DNA of 64,000 bases from Prostheceraeus crozeri (GCA_907163375.1 CAJQUW010007745.1:84990-148989); one strand, 5' to 3'; positions 10,771 to 20,864 are shown, counted from the stretch's first letter. The notes: a model not told the origin generated them from the sequence alone. Numbers and translations are program-made.

Positions 10771-10897
10771 TCTTTTATGCCTTCTTTTAACATTGTGCTG
10801 GTATGGCTTTAGTATGTAAAGCATACCACACTTGAAATAACATACGAAAAGCATACAAATATATACAAAGAGAATACAGAAATATACCAAAAAAAAA
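10771..10897 (+). repeat. MITE-A fragment
   Basis: Matches about 1663-1780 of MITE-A copy 1, including the stretch around CATTGTGCTGGTATGG and AATAACATACGAAAA. It truncates the upstream side of the Penelope-like RT and ends in an A-run. Confidence 0.65.
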
Positions 10898-12250
10898 CTA
10901 GATTTAGATTGTACAAATTCCGAAAAGGGGAGTCTTTGACTTTTTCAGGTCTTCGACAAAGTATTGGGCAAAGTAGTAATTGTTCAAAGAAATCGAAGAC
11001 GGAACGCGTGAATTTGTGAATGGAGGCTATACACAGGAAGTATTGACTAAAGGTAATTCATACAAAGTATACTTTGGCTAATAACGCGTGTTCGAATCCT
11101 ATTTGTATGCATCAACGGTATGCATGCAATATTGTAACATGCGCGAATGAAACGCAAATCCTGGTCGAGTTCCTGCTGATGAGCTCATTACTAACAAGTT
11201 TAATCATATTAAGTATCACATTTTTCATCATTCTTAGACACGTCTTGCTGAACTTTTGAATGATTCTTAACACCTGTAGAGAACGAACCATGCTTCCTTG
11301 TCAGCATCTCATAACTTTATCTTCATCTTAATCTCAAACACTTCTATCTTCTTACTCAATCACAGCAGGGATCCTTAGTCGGCAGTACAGGTCTGTGTTG
11401 TGTCAATTTTCAAATGACCAATCATCCGTCATCGTTAGAACAAAGTTGACCAACTTGATAAAGTATCACCCACACGTTGTAGTAAGTATACCAGTAGAAT
11501 TCGTAGTCGAGGAACGTTCAAGTGAACAATTTTTCATAATTCGTATAAGTGATTCCAATTAAGTTAAGTCCTTACTATATCGCATGTACTTGCATTAGTC
11601 CCTTGCCTACTGAAGCCTTATAAGACTGTGGATAGGAGTTTACATTAATAGAGTTACATGTAGATTTCTTTGTGCCTAATTAATTGACATGATAGAATTC
11701 TTGGATGATAAATTTTGATTTAATTACTGGCACCAGTCATTTTTAGTTTAGTATATTGCTTTTACCTTATTGATTGATTGTACTAAAATGCGGTGTGAAC
11801 ATGTGATAACATATCCTTCAGGATATCCAAAAGGCGTATTGATTTGTTTTATTGAGTGAAAGATAATTCTGCATGAATCATCGAAAACAGGGCTCGGTGC
11901 AAATTGTATTTTTATCTCAAGTAATGAATACTTGACTGCGGTAGCGTGCGGTTGTGTCGTCTCTCACGTCTGATAAGTTTCATTTGTGGTGCGGATACCA
12001 TCTGATGCAGAGTTCATTCATATTGGAAATTTATATATTCGTGATCCTTGTCTTGCAGTGAATCGATTGGTGTATTTAATTTCATCGTGGAATTGTTCTT
12101 CGCAGTGCTATCCTTGGATTTGTGTTGTGTTGATATTCGTGTCAGTGTGCGCATGCGCAGATCTTGGTGAACTCTTGTCCACGGTCCCTCATTCATTTGC
12201 TTTCTTTTGTGTCTATCGTGATATTGGTGTACAACCCAGTCGTTTGTCAT
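10898..12250. other. no gene seen; may include the 5' UTR of LINE B
   Basis: I see no coding motifs. The part nearest ORF1 (from roughly 11.9 kb) is likely LINE B leader, but I cannot place its start. A GTTCGAATCC box near 11089 lacks a convincing upstream A box. Confidence 0.35.
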
Positions 12251-12252
12251 CT

Positions 12253-12330
12253 GTTCCAGTGGTCAAGTAGTCTAAAGGTTCCACGATTTTTGCATTGAGT
12301 TACAACTACCCTGGTTCAAATCTGCCTAGT
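12253..12330 (+). promoter_or_regulatory. tRNA-like pol III promoter remnant before LINE ORF1
   Basis: TGGTCAAGTAGTCTAAAGG at 12260-12278 closely resembles the A-box/D-arm of Leu/Ser-type tRNAs, and GGTTCAAATC at 12313-12322 is a near-perfect B box, at a tRNA-like distance. The T-stem pairs only partly (CCTGG with CTGCC) and no acceptor stem closes, so this is not a functional tRNA. It could be a tRNA-derived SINE head or an internal promoter in the LINE leader. It ends about 35 bp before the likely ORF1 start. Confidence 0.45.
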
Positions 12331-12364
12331 GCTTGTAGTTAATTTTTGGTATTTTGCATCCAAT

Positions 12365-13099
12365 ATGCCGTCTACTCCTGTGAATACTAGGTCAAAAGGT
12401 GTGACATCTGCAGCTTTGACTTTGCAAGATGTTAAAGCCCTTCTCGACAATAGCAAGAATGAGATTGTTAGCCTGTTGAAACCTGAATTGGACCGTATTG
12501 CATCTTCACTTGAGGCTGTTCACAAACGTATCGACTGCATTGAGAATTCTGTCTCTGAAATGAAATCGATTGTCTCAAAACATGAAGAGCAAATCAAGGC
12601 TGTTGGTGTGCTTCTTAATTCGACTCTATCGCAAGAAAGTATCCATAATTATATGTCTGTGGAGATTGATGAACGCCTTTATTGGCTCAATAATGTCATT
12701 ATATCGGGAATCCAAGAGTCTGCTGGTTCTATCGATGAACGAATTGCTGAAGATGAAAAGAAAATTGTTCACATGTTGAATGAGCTTGGTAAGCCTATTG
12801 AAGTTGGTTCCATAGTCAAGATGCAGCGTATTGGTCCTGCTGGTTCTCATGCTAGACTACTGCGGTTAACCCTTGATGGTTTGCATTCAAGAAATTCTCT
12901 CTTGTCGAAAGCCAAAAATTTACGGAAATCAGATTCTTTTCGGAACGTTTTTGTGAACTCGGATAGAACAAAGGCTCAAAGGTTAGAATTGAAAAGGCTG
13001 AGAGATGAATTAAGGGATAGAAAATCAAAAGGTGAAAATGTGACTATATATAATTGTCAGGTTGTTGATCGTAATGACGTGTCTGGAAATTTTCATTGA
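12365..13099 (+). CDS. LINE B ORF1 protein (coiled coil, RNA-binding-like)
   Basis: An intact frame. I favour the ATG at 12365 (MPSTPVNTRSK) over the upstream in-frame ATG at 12329, because family ORF1 proteins start close to such a basic segment. Residues about 20-80 (VKALLDNSKNEIVSLLKPEL onward) are heptad-rich and predicted coiled coil. The C-terminal half holds an RRM-like block with NNVIISGIQES, KMQRIG, RLLRL, LLSKAKNLRKS and QRLELKRLRDELRDRKSKGE, the standard core of CR1/L2-type ORF1 proteins that bind LINE RNA as a chaperone. The stop at 13097-13099 abuts ORF2. It is open throughout, unlike ORF2. Confidence 0.8.
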   Translation: MPSTPVNTRSKGVTSAALTLQDVKALLDNSKNEIVSLLKPELDRIASSLEAVHKRIDCIENSVSEMKSIVSKHEEQIKAVGVLLNSTLSQESIHNYMSVEIDERLYWLNNVIISGIQESAGSIDERIAEDEKKIVHMLNELGKPIEVGSIVKMQRIGPAGSHARLLRLTLDGLHSRNSLLSKAKNLRKSDSFRNVFVNSDRTKAQRLELKRLRDELRDRKSKGENVTIYNCQVVDRNDVSGNFH

Positions 13100-13137
13100 G
13101 GGATTTTACATACACAGAGAACAAAGTGTTTCCTACT

Positions 13138-13464
13138 ATGCTCCTAATGAACGCTAGATCCCTTTTGCCTAAGTTTGATGAACTTTGTGCTGTTTTGTCA
13201 TGTTTGCATCTTGGTATTGTAATGATAACGGAATCATGGTTACGTTCTAATATTTCGGATGATATTATTAGTATTCATGGTTATAATTTGTTTCGTTGTG
13301 ACCGTATAAATCGAATCGGAGGGGGTGTTTGTGCTTACATATCATCTAATTTCCCGTGTTTTCCTGCTGCATACTCTTCTTTTCCGTCTGAAATAGAAGT
13401 TTTATCACTGCGTATACCTTCTTTGCATATGTTTGTGGTCTGTACGTATATTCCTCCTGGTTTA
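13138..13464 (+). pseudogene. LINE B ORF2, N-terminal half of endonuclease
   Basis: Begins MLLMNARSLLPKFDELC; the frame is open from 13096. It is the N-terminal half of an apurinic-like endonuclease (exonuclease-endonuclease-phosphatase fold) that nicks target DNA. Visible motifs are NARSL, ITESWL (about 13224, catalytic Glu), GYNLFRCDR, IGGGVCAYI and CTYIPPGL. The catalytic GDFN and SDH motifs are missing here and occur 1.5 kb further on, at 15080 and 15246. LINE A inserted after codon TTA at 13462-13464; joining to AGA at 15004 keeps the frame. Confidence 0.8.
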
Positions 13465-14843
13465 AAAGTCAATGTGCTCAATAGAATGTGCTCGGTGGTT
13501 CATCGACATCTCGTCGCATTAAAGCTGAAACAGGCTACCGGTTACGACGGTATTTGTGCATTTCTGTTGCGAGAAAGTGCTGATTTTATATGTGATCCCC
13601 TAGCAGACATTTACACAGCTTCAGTGAATTCACGAACCTTTCCGACTTACTGGAAAAATGCCTATGTAAAACCTATCCCTAAAGTAAGAAATCCATCCAT
13701 TTCAGACTTTCGCCCGATTTCATTGCTGCCGATAATTTCAAAGCTATTTGAACGAATTGTGTTGCTATCCATGAAGCCTACATTTGTTCAATCATTTGGT
13801 AGTGAACAGCATGCCTTTCGGCCTCTCGGCTCAACGAGTAGTGCCCTTATAGATATACTTGACTGCATTACGGCCTATATGGAAGATCAGGAAAATCTTT
13901 ATGTCAGGCTTGCATCTCTCGACTTTTCCAAGGCCTTCGATAAAATCCACTATAATAGAATGATCAAAACTATAACAAGGGCTTCATTTTGTGGCTTTCT
14001 TCATTTTTGTCAAATCGATGCCAACCATTATGCACAAATGGCAGTATCGGTCCTTTGTCTTATGTAAAGTCCGGTGTGCCTCAGGGTTCTACTTTCGGGC
14101 CATATCTTTTTTCCATCTTTATCGGGACTCTGACAATAAAATCTCAGAGTGGAAAGCTTGTCAAGTATGCTGATGACCTCACTCTTATTGAATCCTGTAC
14201 GAAACATCAGCCGAATCCAGATCATATGTCAATTGTATCATCGTGGTCGCATGTGAACAAACTATTTTTGAACTCAAGGAAGTGCAAACAGATGTTTTTT
14301 CGTCGCAAAAAGGATGCTCCCACATTTGCTTACACAGATGTTGAGCTTGCTAGCACAATTTCTATTCTTGGTGTAACATTCACAGATGACTTAAAGTGGA
14401 ACAAGCATTTTGATAACATTTTACTGTCTGCAACTCGTCGTTTGTATGTGATACGCACTCTAAAACCATATGTTTCCAAAGAAAAGTTGCTAGAAGTATT
14501 CCACAGTTGTATCGTTTCACTTTTGATGTATGCAACTCCTTTATTTTGTGATATGTCAACTGAAATATGTCACAGAATCAAGAAATTTCGAAAACGCGCC
14601 CATCGTTTAATTTGTAGCCAAGAGTGTAAATGCTCAATCATCCCTGATTTCGATAACATGCATAAAAGTTTGTCGTGTAAATTTCTTACAAAGTGTAAAT
14701 CTCCAGATCATCCTTTACATGAACATGTGCCTCCAAAAATGCCTTGTACTGGACATTTTTGTTTACCTCATTTTTCAACGTTTAGACGTCAGAATTCATT
14801 TTTTATCTGGTGTTGCATGATTGATAACGCTGCTGAAATCTGA
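13465..14843 (+). pseudogene. LINE A reverse transcriptase, one frameshift
   Basis: RT of the CR1/L2 (Jockey superfamily) type. Motifs in order: ATGYDGICAFLL, SDFRPISLLPIISKLFERIV, EQHAFRPLGSTSSALIDI, SLDFSKAFDKI (catalytic Asp), a frameshift near 13985, then LWLSSFLSNRCQ, SGVPQGSTFGPYLFSIFIG, KYADDLTLIE (YADD at 14166-14177), NKLFLNSRKCKQMFF, ILGVTFTDDLKWNKHF and a C-terminal domain with KFRKRAHRLICSQECKC and HPLHEHVPPKMP. The single frameshift is the main lesion, so it is a fairly young copy. Confidence 0.85.
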
Positions 14844-15003
14844 CCTCTCCATTACTGTTGTATAATGTATATTTGTCAAAGCCTGCATGTTACAGAAAGT
14901 GATCATTTTATATGTAAGTTCGTGCTGATTTGCTATTTCTGTGTTTGTATATTTGATTTCTATTTACTTTCAATAAACGCATTACTTACTTACTTACTTA
15001 CTT
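13465..15003 (+). mobile_element. LINE A, 5'-truncated, inserted in LINE B
   Basis: Starts in the linker ahead of the RT and ends with a 3' UTR and a microsatellite tail of ACTT repeats (about 14980-15003), a CR1/L2-like ending. It lies precisely between the two halves of LINE B's endonuclease. A TTA on each side could be a short target duplication, though the tail sequence makes this ambiguous. LINE A and LINE B are related but clearly different families (for example SDFRPISLLPIISKLFERIV versus TDFRPISLTPVLSKIFERLV). Confidence 0.75.
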
Positions 15004-15879
15004 AGAACTACTGCATTTTTTGTTGATATGCTGGATACTGAGTTGTTACGGTATCCCAGTTCACATTTTGTTATTTGTGGGGATTTCAACCAGTTTGACA
15101 CATCTATATTTTCTCAGCAATTTTCTATGCGTAACTATGTGACAGTACCTACTCGTGTAAATTCTTTGTTGGATCAGATTTGGTTATCCCATGCCCTTAC
15201 TGACTGCTATTTGGAAGATGCTAGGGTGGGCCCTCCGATCAGTTCATCAGATCATAATATTGTTATTTTGGATGGAAGGCATAAAGCAAGTACAGTTAAG
15301 CAGATAACGAAAGTATGGGATTTTAGAAGATCAAATGTCGATATGTTTTTGTATCTTTTGTCAATTGGATTACAAGACTTTGCCACTAGAATGGAAGGTT
15401 CATCTGTCGATGATATGTGCCATGACTTTTATTGTATTTTTCATGCTGCATTATCATTTATCCCATTTACCTACGTGGCCTTTTCTAAGAACGACAAGCC
15501 ATGGATCACTCCGATTTTGAAAGATTTAATCAACAAGCGTTTGGAGTGCATATAGACTCAGAAATTGGCCACTATATTTTCATTATAAAGATCGTGTTAA
15601 AAATGAATTGATAAAAGCAAAACGTATATGGACTAAAAAGCACATCAATTCTTCTAAAAATATTTGGAAAGTTGTTAATGAGACCAGAGGTAAAAGTAAT
15701 GCATGTGTTTTCGGTTCGCTTATCAATACTTATGGTGGTATTGATTGCTTTCTTCATTGTGTTTCTTCATTGTGCAAGTACTTGTGGGCAACTTTAATTA
15801 TGAAGATGATGATGATTCTTGTGATATTCAGGATGTGACTTGAGATATTGAATTCTGTCCTTTTGTTATTGCCAATGCA
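15004..15879 (+). pseudogene. LINE B ORF2, endonuclease C-terminal half and linker
   Basis: Continues the endonuclease from 13464: RTTAFFVDMLDTELLRYP, HFVICGDFNQFDTS (GDFN near 15080), LDQIWLSHAL and SSSDHNIVIL (SDHN at 15246-15257). These are the Asp/Asn and Asp/His residues of the active site. A frameshift near 15540 moves the linker (WSAYRLRNWPLYFHYKDRV, then WKVVNETRGK) to another frame. A further change and decay near 15750-15870 separate it from the RT. Confidence 0.8.
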
Positions 15880-17235
15880 TTGAAATCCATCAAGTTATCA
15901 ACTGCTGTTGGTAGTGATGGTATACCAAATCGCCTCATACGTGATGCTGCAGTGCTGTTGTCAGATCCAATCTATCATATTTTCAAAAGGTCTTTAGCAG
16001 ACAGAATTTTTCCTGCATGTTGGAAATCAGCAGATGTTATTTTGGCTCCGAAATGTAGAAACCCGAAAATTACAGACTTTCGCCCAATTTCGCTCACCCC
16101 CGTGCTCAGTAAAATTTTTGAAAGACTTGTGCTCAACCATATGATGTCAAGCATTAATGAATTGTATGGTTCTCATCAATTTGCCTTCAGGAAGCATGGG
16201 TCCACTGATGCTGCACTTGTTCGTATGCATGACTATATAACAGAGTGCCTGGATAAATCTGATGTCAAAACTGTTCGAATGACATGCTTAGATCTATTGA
16301 AAGCTTTTGACAAAGTTTTGCCAAGTCTGATGATCCATCGCCTTAAAAGTGCTGGATTGAATGGTGGTTTTATCCTTTGGATAAAGAGTTACTTAACTTC
16401 TCGTTCTCAAAGAATAAAGTTGAATGGCGTTTACACTTCTCCTGTTGTTGTGCCATCTGGTCTGCCCCAGGGTTCGGTGCTTGGACCAGTATTATTTGCT
16501 TCGTTCATGGGCTCCTTGAATGTTAACTCAGAGGCAGTTGTAGTGATATATGCTGATGATATGACTTTAATAGAGCCGATATTCAAGGATAGTGATTTGC
16601 CTAATAATCTGCACTACATTGAAAGTTGGATGGATATGAACAAGATGTCTTTGAATCTGAAGAAGTCTCAGCAGCTGATTTTCAAGAAAGGTAACTGTTC
16701 TTCGGCTGAGCTTGCCTACGATAATATTAGTCTAACCAAAGCAATAAAGATCCTTGGTGTTAAGTGGAACGACGGCTTGGATTGGTCTTCGCATATAGAG
16801 AGAATTCTGAAGCTTGCGTCACAAAAGCTCTATGTTATTCGTGTCTTGAAACCATACCTCTCTTGTGATAATTTACGTATGGTTTATAATTCCATCATTT
16901 TATCAATTTTGTTGTATGCTGCTCCTGTTTTTGTAGGGCTTCCCAAGACTTTAGAGCAGAAACTTGAATTATTTCACAAAAGAGCACATAGAATAATTTG
17001 TAGCAAGTATTGTGGATGTTGTTTCTTTCCATCTGTTTTGTCCTTGCGTGAAAAACGTGCATATAATCTCCTTAGTAGATGTGAGACATATGTATTCCAT
17101 CCTTTACACGAATTTTTGCCTGTGCGTATGCCAAGAACTAATAAGCTATGTTTACCACCGATCAGCACTTCAAGAAGACTTCACTCATTTTTCCCTTGGT
17201 CCTGTGTTTTAATGAATTCTTCGACATCATTATGA
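15880..17235 (+). CDS. LINE B ORF2 reverse transcriptase part, open frame
   Basis: A 451-codon open frame with all the RT blocks: STAVGSDGIPNRLI, TDFRPISLTPVLSKIFERLV, HQFAFRKHGSTDAALV, LDLLKAFDKV (catalytic Asp; the usual FS before KAFD is LL), SGLPQGSVLGPVLFASFMG, YADD at 16549-16560, NKMSLNLKKSQQ, and the C-terminal FHKRAHRIICSKYCGC and HPLHEFLPVRMP. CR1/L2-like clade. It is the distal part of LINE B and lacks an in-frame join to its own endonuclease because of upstream frameshifts, so the element is no longer autonomous as read. Confidence 0.85.
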   Translation: MKSIKLSTAVGSDGIPNRLIRDAAVLLSDPIYHIFKRSLADRIFPACWKSADVILAPKCRNPKITDFRPISLTPVLSKIFERLVLNHMMSSINELYGSHQFAFRKHGSTDAALVRMHDYITECLDKSDVKTVRMTCLDLLKAFDKVLPSLMIHRLKSAGLNGGFILWIKSYLTSRSQRIKLNGVYTSPVVVPSGLPQGSVLGPVLFASFMGSLNVNSEAVVVIYADDMTLIEPIFKDSDLPNNLHYIESWMDMNKMSLNLKKSQQLIFKKGNCSSAELAYDNISLTKAIKILGVKWNDGLDWSSHIERILKLASQKLYVIRVLKPYLSCDNLRMVYNSIILSILLYAAPVFVGLPKTLEQKLELFHKRAHRIICSKYCGCCFFPSVLSLREKRAYNLLSRCETYVFHPLHEFLPVRMPRTNKLCLPPISTSRRLHSFFPWSCVLMNSSTSL

Positions 17236-17411
17236 TATTCGTGTTTAGTGTTGACAACAAATCGTACATGTAAAGTTGATAAATTTGTAATTTTGCATGG
17301 TTTTGAATGAATTATTTTGTACACTATTATTTGTCTTATTGTTCTCATGATTGTAACTCTCGATTTTCATTATTTCAAATATAAACACTTTACTTCTACT
17401 TCTACTTCTAA
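17236..17411 (+). repeat. LINE B 3' UTR with hexamer tail
   Basis: AT-rich 3' UTR ending in repeats of CTTCTA after ATATAAACACTTTA (about 17380-17411). LINE A ends in ACTT repeats after CAATAAACGCA. Both are microsatellite tails of the CR1/L2 kind and not poly(A), and the two tail sequences differ. Confidence 0.7.
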
Positions 17412-17447
17412 TATGGAAGAATACTTCCATTCTTGCAAAACCCTTAA

Positions 17448-18105
17448 CCCTTGACCACCGAAAAGGGGTCTTCTGCTCCCCCAGCCATGTTTGAATGCTT
17501 CTGTATCGAAGACAATATACGTTACGCAGTTGTAACTTCAGATGTTTAAGTTTTTGAATATTGATTTTAGTTTCATTTAGTAAACGTTGAAACGGTACGA
17601 TTCTCTATGAAATAAAATTAAACATTCTCAAATTAACCTGCAAGTTTCCTTTCATCGACGGAAAGGGGTCTTTTTGGCACCCAGCAATGTACACACAGAG
17701 ACACACACAGTCAGCAGAGAATGAATACATTGTTGGCATGAGATGATATTCAATCGCTCATCGCAGTCGTATGTGCATTTCCGAGTTGAATAGAATGATT
17801 GATGTTAGCGTTTGCAAGTGAACACGCGCGCAGGAGGTTTCACACAACAAATGGAATCGCTGCAGTGATTGTTGCAAATGAACATTGACTTTTCTATGTG
17901 ATATTAAGTAAAAAGGCCATGTGCCTGCTGATTTTCCTAAGATATAATGACACAGTTGCTTATTAATGCAATTTCCGTGTTTTTGATATAAAAAATAGCT
18001 GCGTAATTAAGTTAATTGCTAAAAGGGTGTATTAAAAAATACATGGGGGTCCATTTGTCCTCTTTTCGTTGATAGTGATTGAAACATGTTTTCGGTGGTT
18101 AAGGG
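17448..18105. mobile_element. piggyBac-type MITE, 658 bp, TTAA target
   Basis: The left end CCCTTGACCACCGAAAA and the inverse of the right end, CCCTTAACCACCGAAAA, are inverted repeats flanked by TTAA at 17444-17447 and 18106-18109. TTAA duplication and CCC ends are diagnostic of piggyBac. There is no coding capacity. A GAAAGGGGTCT block occurs near the left end (about 17460) and again near 17660. It lies between LINE B and the last exon of the host gene. Confidence 0.85.
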
Positions 18106-18186
18106 TTAAAATTGGTTATTTGTCCTATCTGTTAATCTGAAGGTGAACTTTGCATCATAATAATTCGGCTATTGCGTGACAAACTC

Positions 18187-18192
18187 TTTATT
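18187..18192 (-). promoter_or_regulatory. poly(A) signal of the CARD/coiled-coil gene
   Basis: AATAAA on the minus strand, 16 bases after the stop codon at 18209-18211. It would give a very short 3' UTR. Confidence 0.55.
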
Positions 18193-18208
18193 TTGTGAAC
18201 TCTCACAG

Positions 18209-19168
18209 TTACATGAAATTGACTGCTCTCATAGACAACAATTTAGCATTTGGTGGTTTCGGGTCAGGCCTTGGCTTTGCTTCACGTGGAACACGTCTTG
18301 AATGATATGAGAACGGAATATTGACCGGTTGACTTGATCGACGAGGTTCCTTCTTCCCGGTACTCGGCACTAACGGAGGAACTGGTCGAGCGTGTGAATA
18401 CGAAGCAGTTTCTTGTGGAGGAAGAGGATTTTCTACAGTTGGTGCTGCTTGAATAACAATTCTCTGTTGTTTTTCCGCTTTGACTTTCTGTAACTCGACT
18501 TCTAGTGCACGAATTTTAGCGTTGAGAGTGTCACGTTCTTCACCGGGAAGTGGAATGCCTTTCAAATCTTCAGGCACTTCATCAGGTGTCAGTAATCCCT
18601 TTATAAATCGCCGTAGAAGTTCTGTTTCTGCTTTCTGAAGCTCCATTTGCTCATCGTGTCGCAATACAAGACTGGAAAAGGCGTGGCGGAGAGTCTGACT
18701 ATATTCCGCTCCATCGGGGTGCTCAGAGGAAACTGATGATTTCATCTGAGACAGCAAGAAGTTCACAGTTTCGAGAAGAAGTTCGTACTGGCGTTTCACG
18801 TCCCTGAGATGCTCCAGCTCATGCAGCATGTGTCCTACCATCTGTTGAAGATGTTGTATCCGACGTCCAGTGTCAAATTCCTTCTGAAGGTTGTCGAGAG
18901 AGGTTTCCTCCCGGATTAGAGGCTGTTTCTTTCGTCGAGCGACTGCTGCGGGATCGAATTCACCGAGTCGATTCTCTAGGTGTCCTGCAAACGCTGTGTA
19001 GAGATTAACGGACTCTTGCAGTCTTCGAAGAGCACTGTCGTTCGCCATGTTGAACTTCGCGGCCACTTGAACGTTGCTGGAAAGTTTCTCGATGTCTCGT
19101 TGCAGATTCATGCGAGTATTTGAGGCGTCATGCTCTTTCTCCACGAGAAGTTTCTCCAGTTCTATTAC
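18209..19168 (-). CDS. CARD/coiled-coil protein, last exon
   Basis: The last 319 codons of a host gene. The acceptor CTTCTTCAG lies before GTAATAGAACTGG; translation starts VIELEKLLVEKEHDAS in phase 0 and matches the phase-0 donor of the exon at 35907-36059. The protein is a long coiled coil (VIELEKLLVEKEHD; SALRRLQESVNLYTAF; RRIQHLQQMVGHMLHELEHL; RHDEQMELQKAETELLRRFI), then an IRALEVELQKVKAEKQQR helix and a Pro/basic tail (RPVPPLVPSTGKKEPRRSSQ; PREAKPRPDPKPPNAK) ending AVNFM. No enzyme motif is seen. The heptads suggest an oligomerising scaffold. I do not recognise an orthologue. The open frame extends ten codons upstream into the intron, which I exclude. Confidence 0.8.
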   Translation of the reverse strand, partial: VIELEKLLVEKEHDASNTRMNLQRDIEKLSSNVQVAAKFNMANDSALRRLQESVNLYTAFAGHLENRLGEFDPAAVARRKKQPLIREETSLDNLQKEFDTGRRIQHLQQMVGHMLHELEHLRDVKRQYELLLETVNFLLSQMKSSVSSEHPDGAEYSQTLRHAFSSLVLRHDEQMELQKAETELLRRFIKGLLTPDEVPEDLKGIPLPGEERDTLNAKIRALEVELQKVKAEKQQRIVIQAAPTVENPLPPQETASYSHARPVPPLVPSTGKKEPRRSSQPVNIPFSYHSRRVPREAKPRPDPKPPNAKLLSMRAVNFM

Positions 19169-19581
19169 CTGAAGAAGAACAACGTTATTAGAGAGCAATT
19201 TGATGAAAATTTAAATTCAAATCTGAAGGCATGAGACTTATAGGTGCGTAGCATTGTCAAAAATTTATAAATGAGAAGAAATGAGACGAACTTCCAGCAA
19301 GAACTTGACACGATCGATTTGCAAGATCACCTGCAGACAATTACCTCATTAAAGAGCTCATGTGAAAGCCATAACCAATGTAATGCACAGAGACGAAATA
19401 CTGAAATATGCTAACAATGAATTCAATAATTATTATGACTGAAGATGATAGAGAAGACGCTTCTCTAAAGGAAAACTATGGATATGTGCATACTATTGTA
19501 TTCATATTTTATTGCAGCTAATTACATGTACATGTATAGTCAGTTAATTTTCCAGTTGATGGCTATGTAAACGGACTACTA
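19169..19581 (-). other. intron 3, 3' part without repeats
   Basis: Plain intron sequence between the last-exon acceptor and the satellite element. No other gene is seen. Confidence 0.6.
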
Positions 19582-20347
19582 TAGTCCTGCATAGTCCTGC
19601 AACCAGCATGAGTTTCTGCAGGGAACGAGGCCGACAGTGAGACTTTCACAGAATAATGTACACCTCACAGTCCGGCAGCCAGCACGAGTTTCTGCAGGGA
19701 ACGAGGCCGACAATGAGACTTTCACAGAATGATGTACACCTCACAGTCCGGCAGCCTGCACGAGTTTGTGCAGGGAACGAGGCCGACAATGAGACTTTCA
19801 CAGAATGATGTACACCTCATAGTCCGGCAGCCAGAGCGAGTTTCTGCAGGGAACGAGGCCGACAATGAGACTTTCACAGAATGATGTGCACCTCATAGTC
19901 CGGCAGCCAGCACGAGTTTCTGCAGGGAACGAGGCCGACAATGAGACTTTCACAGAATGATGTACACCTCATAGTTCGACAGCCAGCACGAGTTTCTGCA
20001 GGGAACGAGGCCGACAATGAGACTTTCACAGAATGATGTACACCTCATAGTGCGGCAACCAGCATGAGTTTCTGCAGGGAACGAGGCCGACAATGAGACT
20101 TTCACAGAATGATGTACACCTCATAGTCCGGCAGCCAGCACGAGTTTCTGCAGGGAACGAGGCCGACAATGAGACTTTCACAGAATGATGTACACCTCAC
20201 AGTCCGGCAGCCAGCACGAGTTTCTGCAGGGAACGAGGCCGACAATGAGACTTTCACAGAATGATGTACACCTCACAGTCCGGCAGCCAGCACGAGTTTT
20301 TGCAGGGAACGAGGCCAAAAATGAGACTTCCACAGAATGATGCGCAC
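19582..20347 (-). repeat. 76-bp satellite, left arm, about 10 units
   Basis: Units read as AGTCCGGCAGCCAGCACGAG, TTTCTGCAGGGAACGAGGCC, GACAATGAGACTTTCACAG, AATGATGTACACCTCA, the inverse complement of the right-arm unit. The outermost unit is the most diverged (CCTGCAACCAGCATG). Confidence 0.9.
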
Positions 20348-20864
20348 CTATGCTTACTGCGAATTGGCGAGTCTGCCGACTTCAATCAAGTTTCTCTTCT
20401 TGTCAGACTCGATCAAAGAAAACACATGTTAGTCAGGAAACACATGGAGATTGACATTCGATTAAGACGCAAATTGTCGATGTTTCCTTTGATTAAGCGA
20501 AAGGTGCTAAACCTAGAGGCATATTTTTGACATGGAATGTCTTCAAGGCACTTTCTATTATGTACAATTGGCAAGCTGCCTTGTCGGCAAACAAGCACTT
20601 TGAGCAATTGTATCTACATTTAACCACATTCTCGTAGACATTGCCGATCAGAAGCATGACAATCACACTTGCACATCAAAGAAGACATTCAACATCAAAC
20701 AATACGGCTCAAAATTGATTAACTTTACCGCAATGAGCGAAACTTTAGAAAATTTCTTTTTAGCAAAAATCTGCATCCCATTGAATTAATTGGTTCCTTC
20801 TTAGACCCCACCTGACAAGAAGATAGAGCTCGGCAGACGCGTAGATTCGTCGTAGGCATGTAGA
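20348..20864. repeat. core of foldback-like element II
   Basis: The left side (TGCTTACTGCGAATTGGC, TCTTCTTGTCAGACTCGATC) and right side (CTGACAAGAAGATAGAGCTC, GCAGACGCGTAGATTCG) are imperfect inverted repeats, more eroded than in element I. The middle (GGCAAACAAGCACTTTGAGC; TTAACCACATTCTC) matches the inverse of the element I centre near 8575-8640. So the core is the same sequence, flipped relative to the plus strand. Confidence 0.7.

Noticed and set aside
11080-11110. tRNA gene or SINE suggested by a GTTCGAATCC box
   Set aside because: No A box at suitable distance and no T-stem pairing.
13096-13137. ORF2 starting at 13096 by overlap with the ORF1 stop
   Set aside because: The codon there is TTG. 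The first ATG is at 13138, at the start of the conserved endonuclease block; reinitiation is possible but not shown.
19437-19485. Third hammerhead-like motif (CTGAAGAT followed by GAGAAG/CTTCTC hairpin)
   Set aside because: GAAA is not adjacent to the closing stem, and stems I and III are absent.
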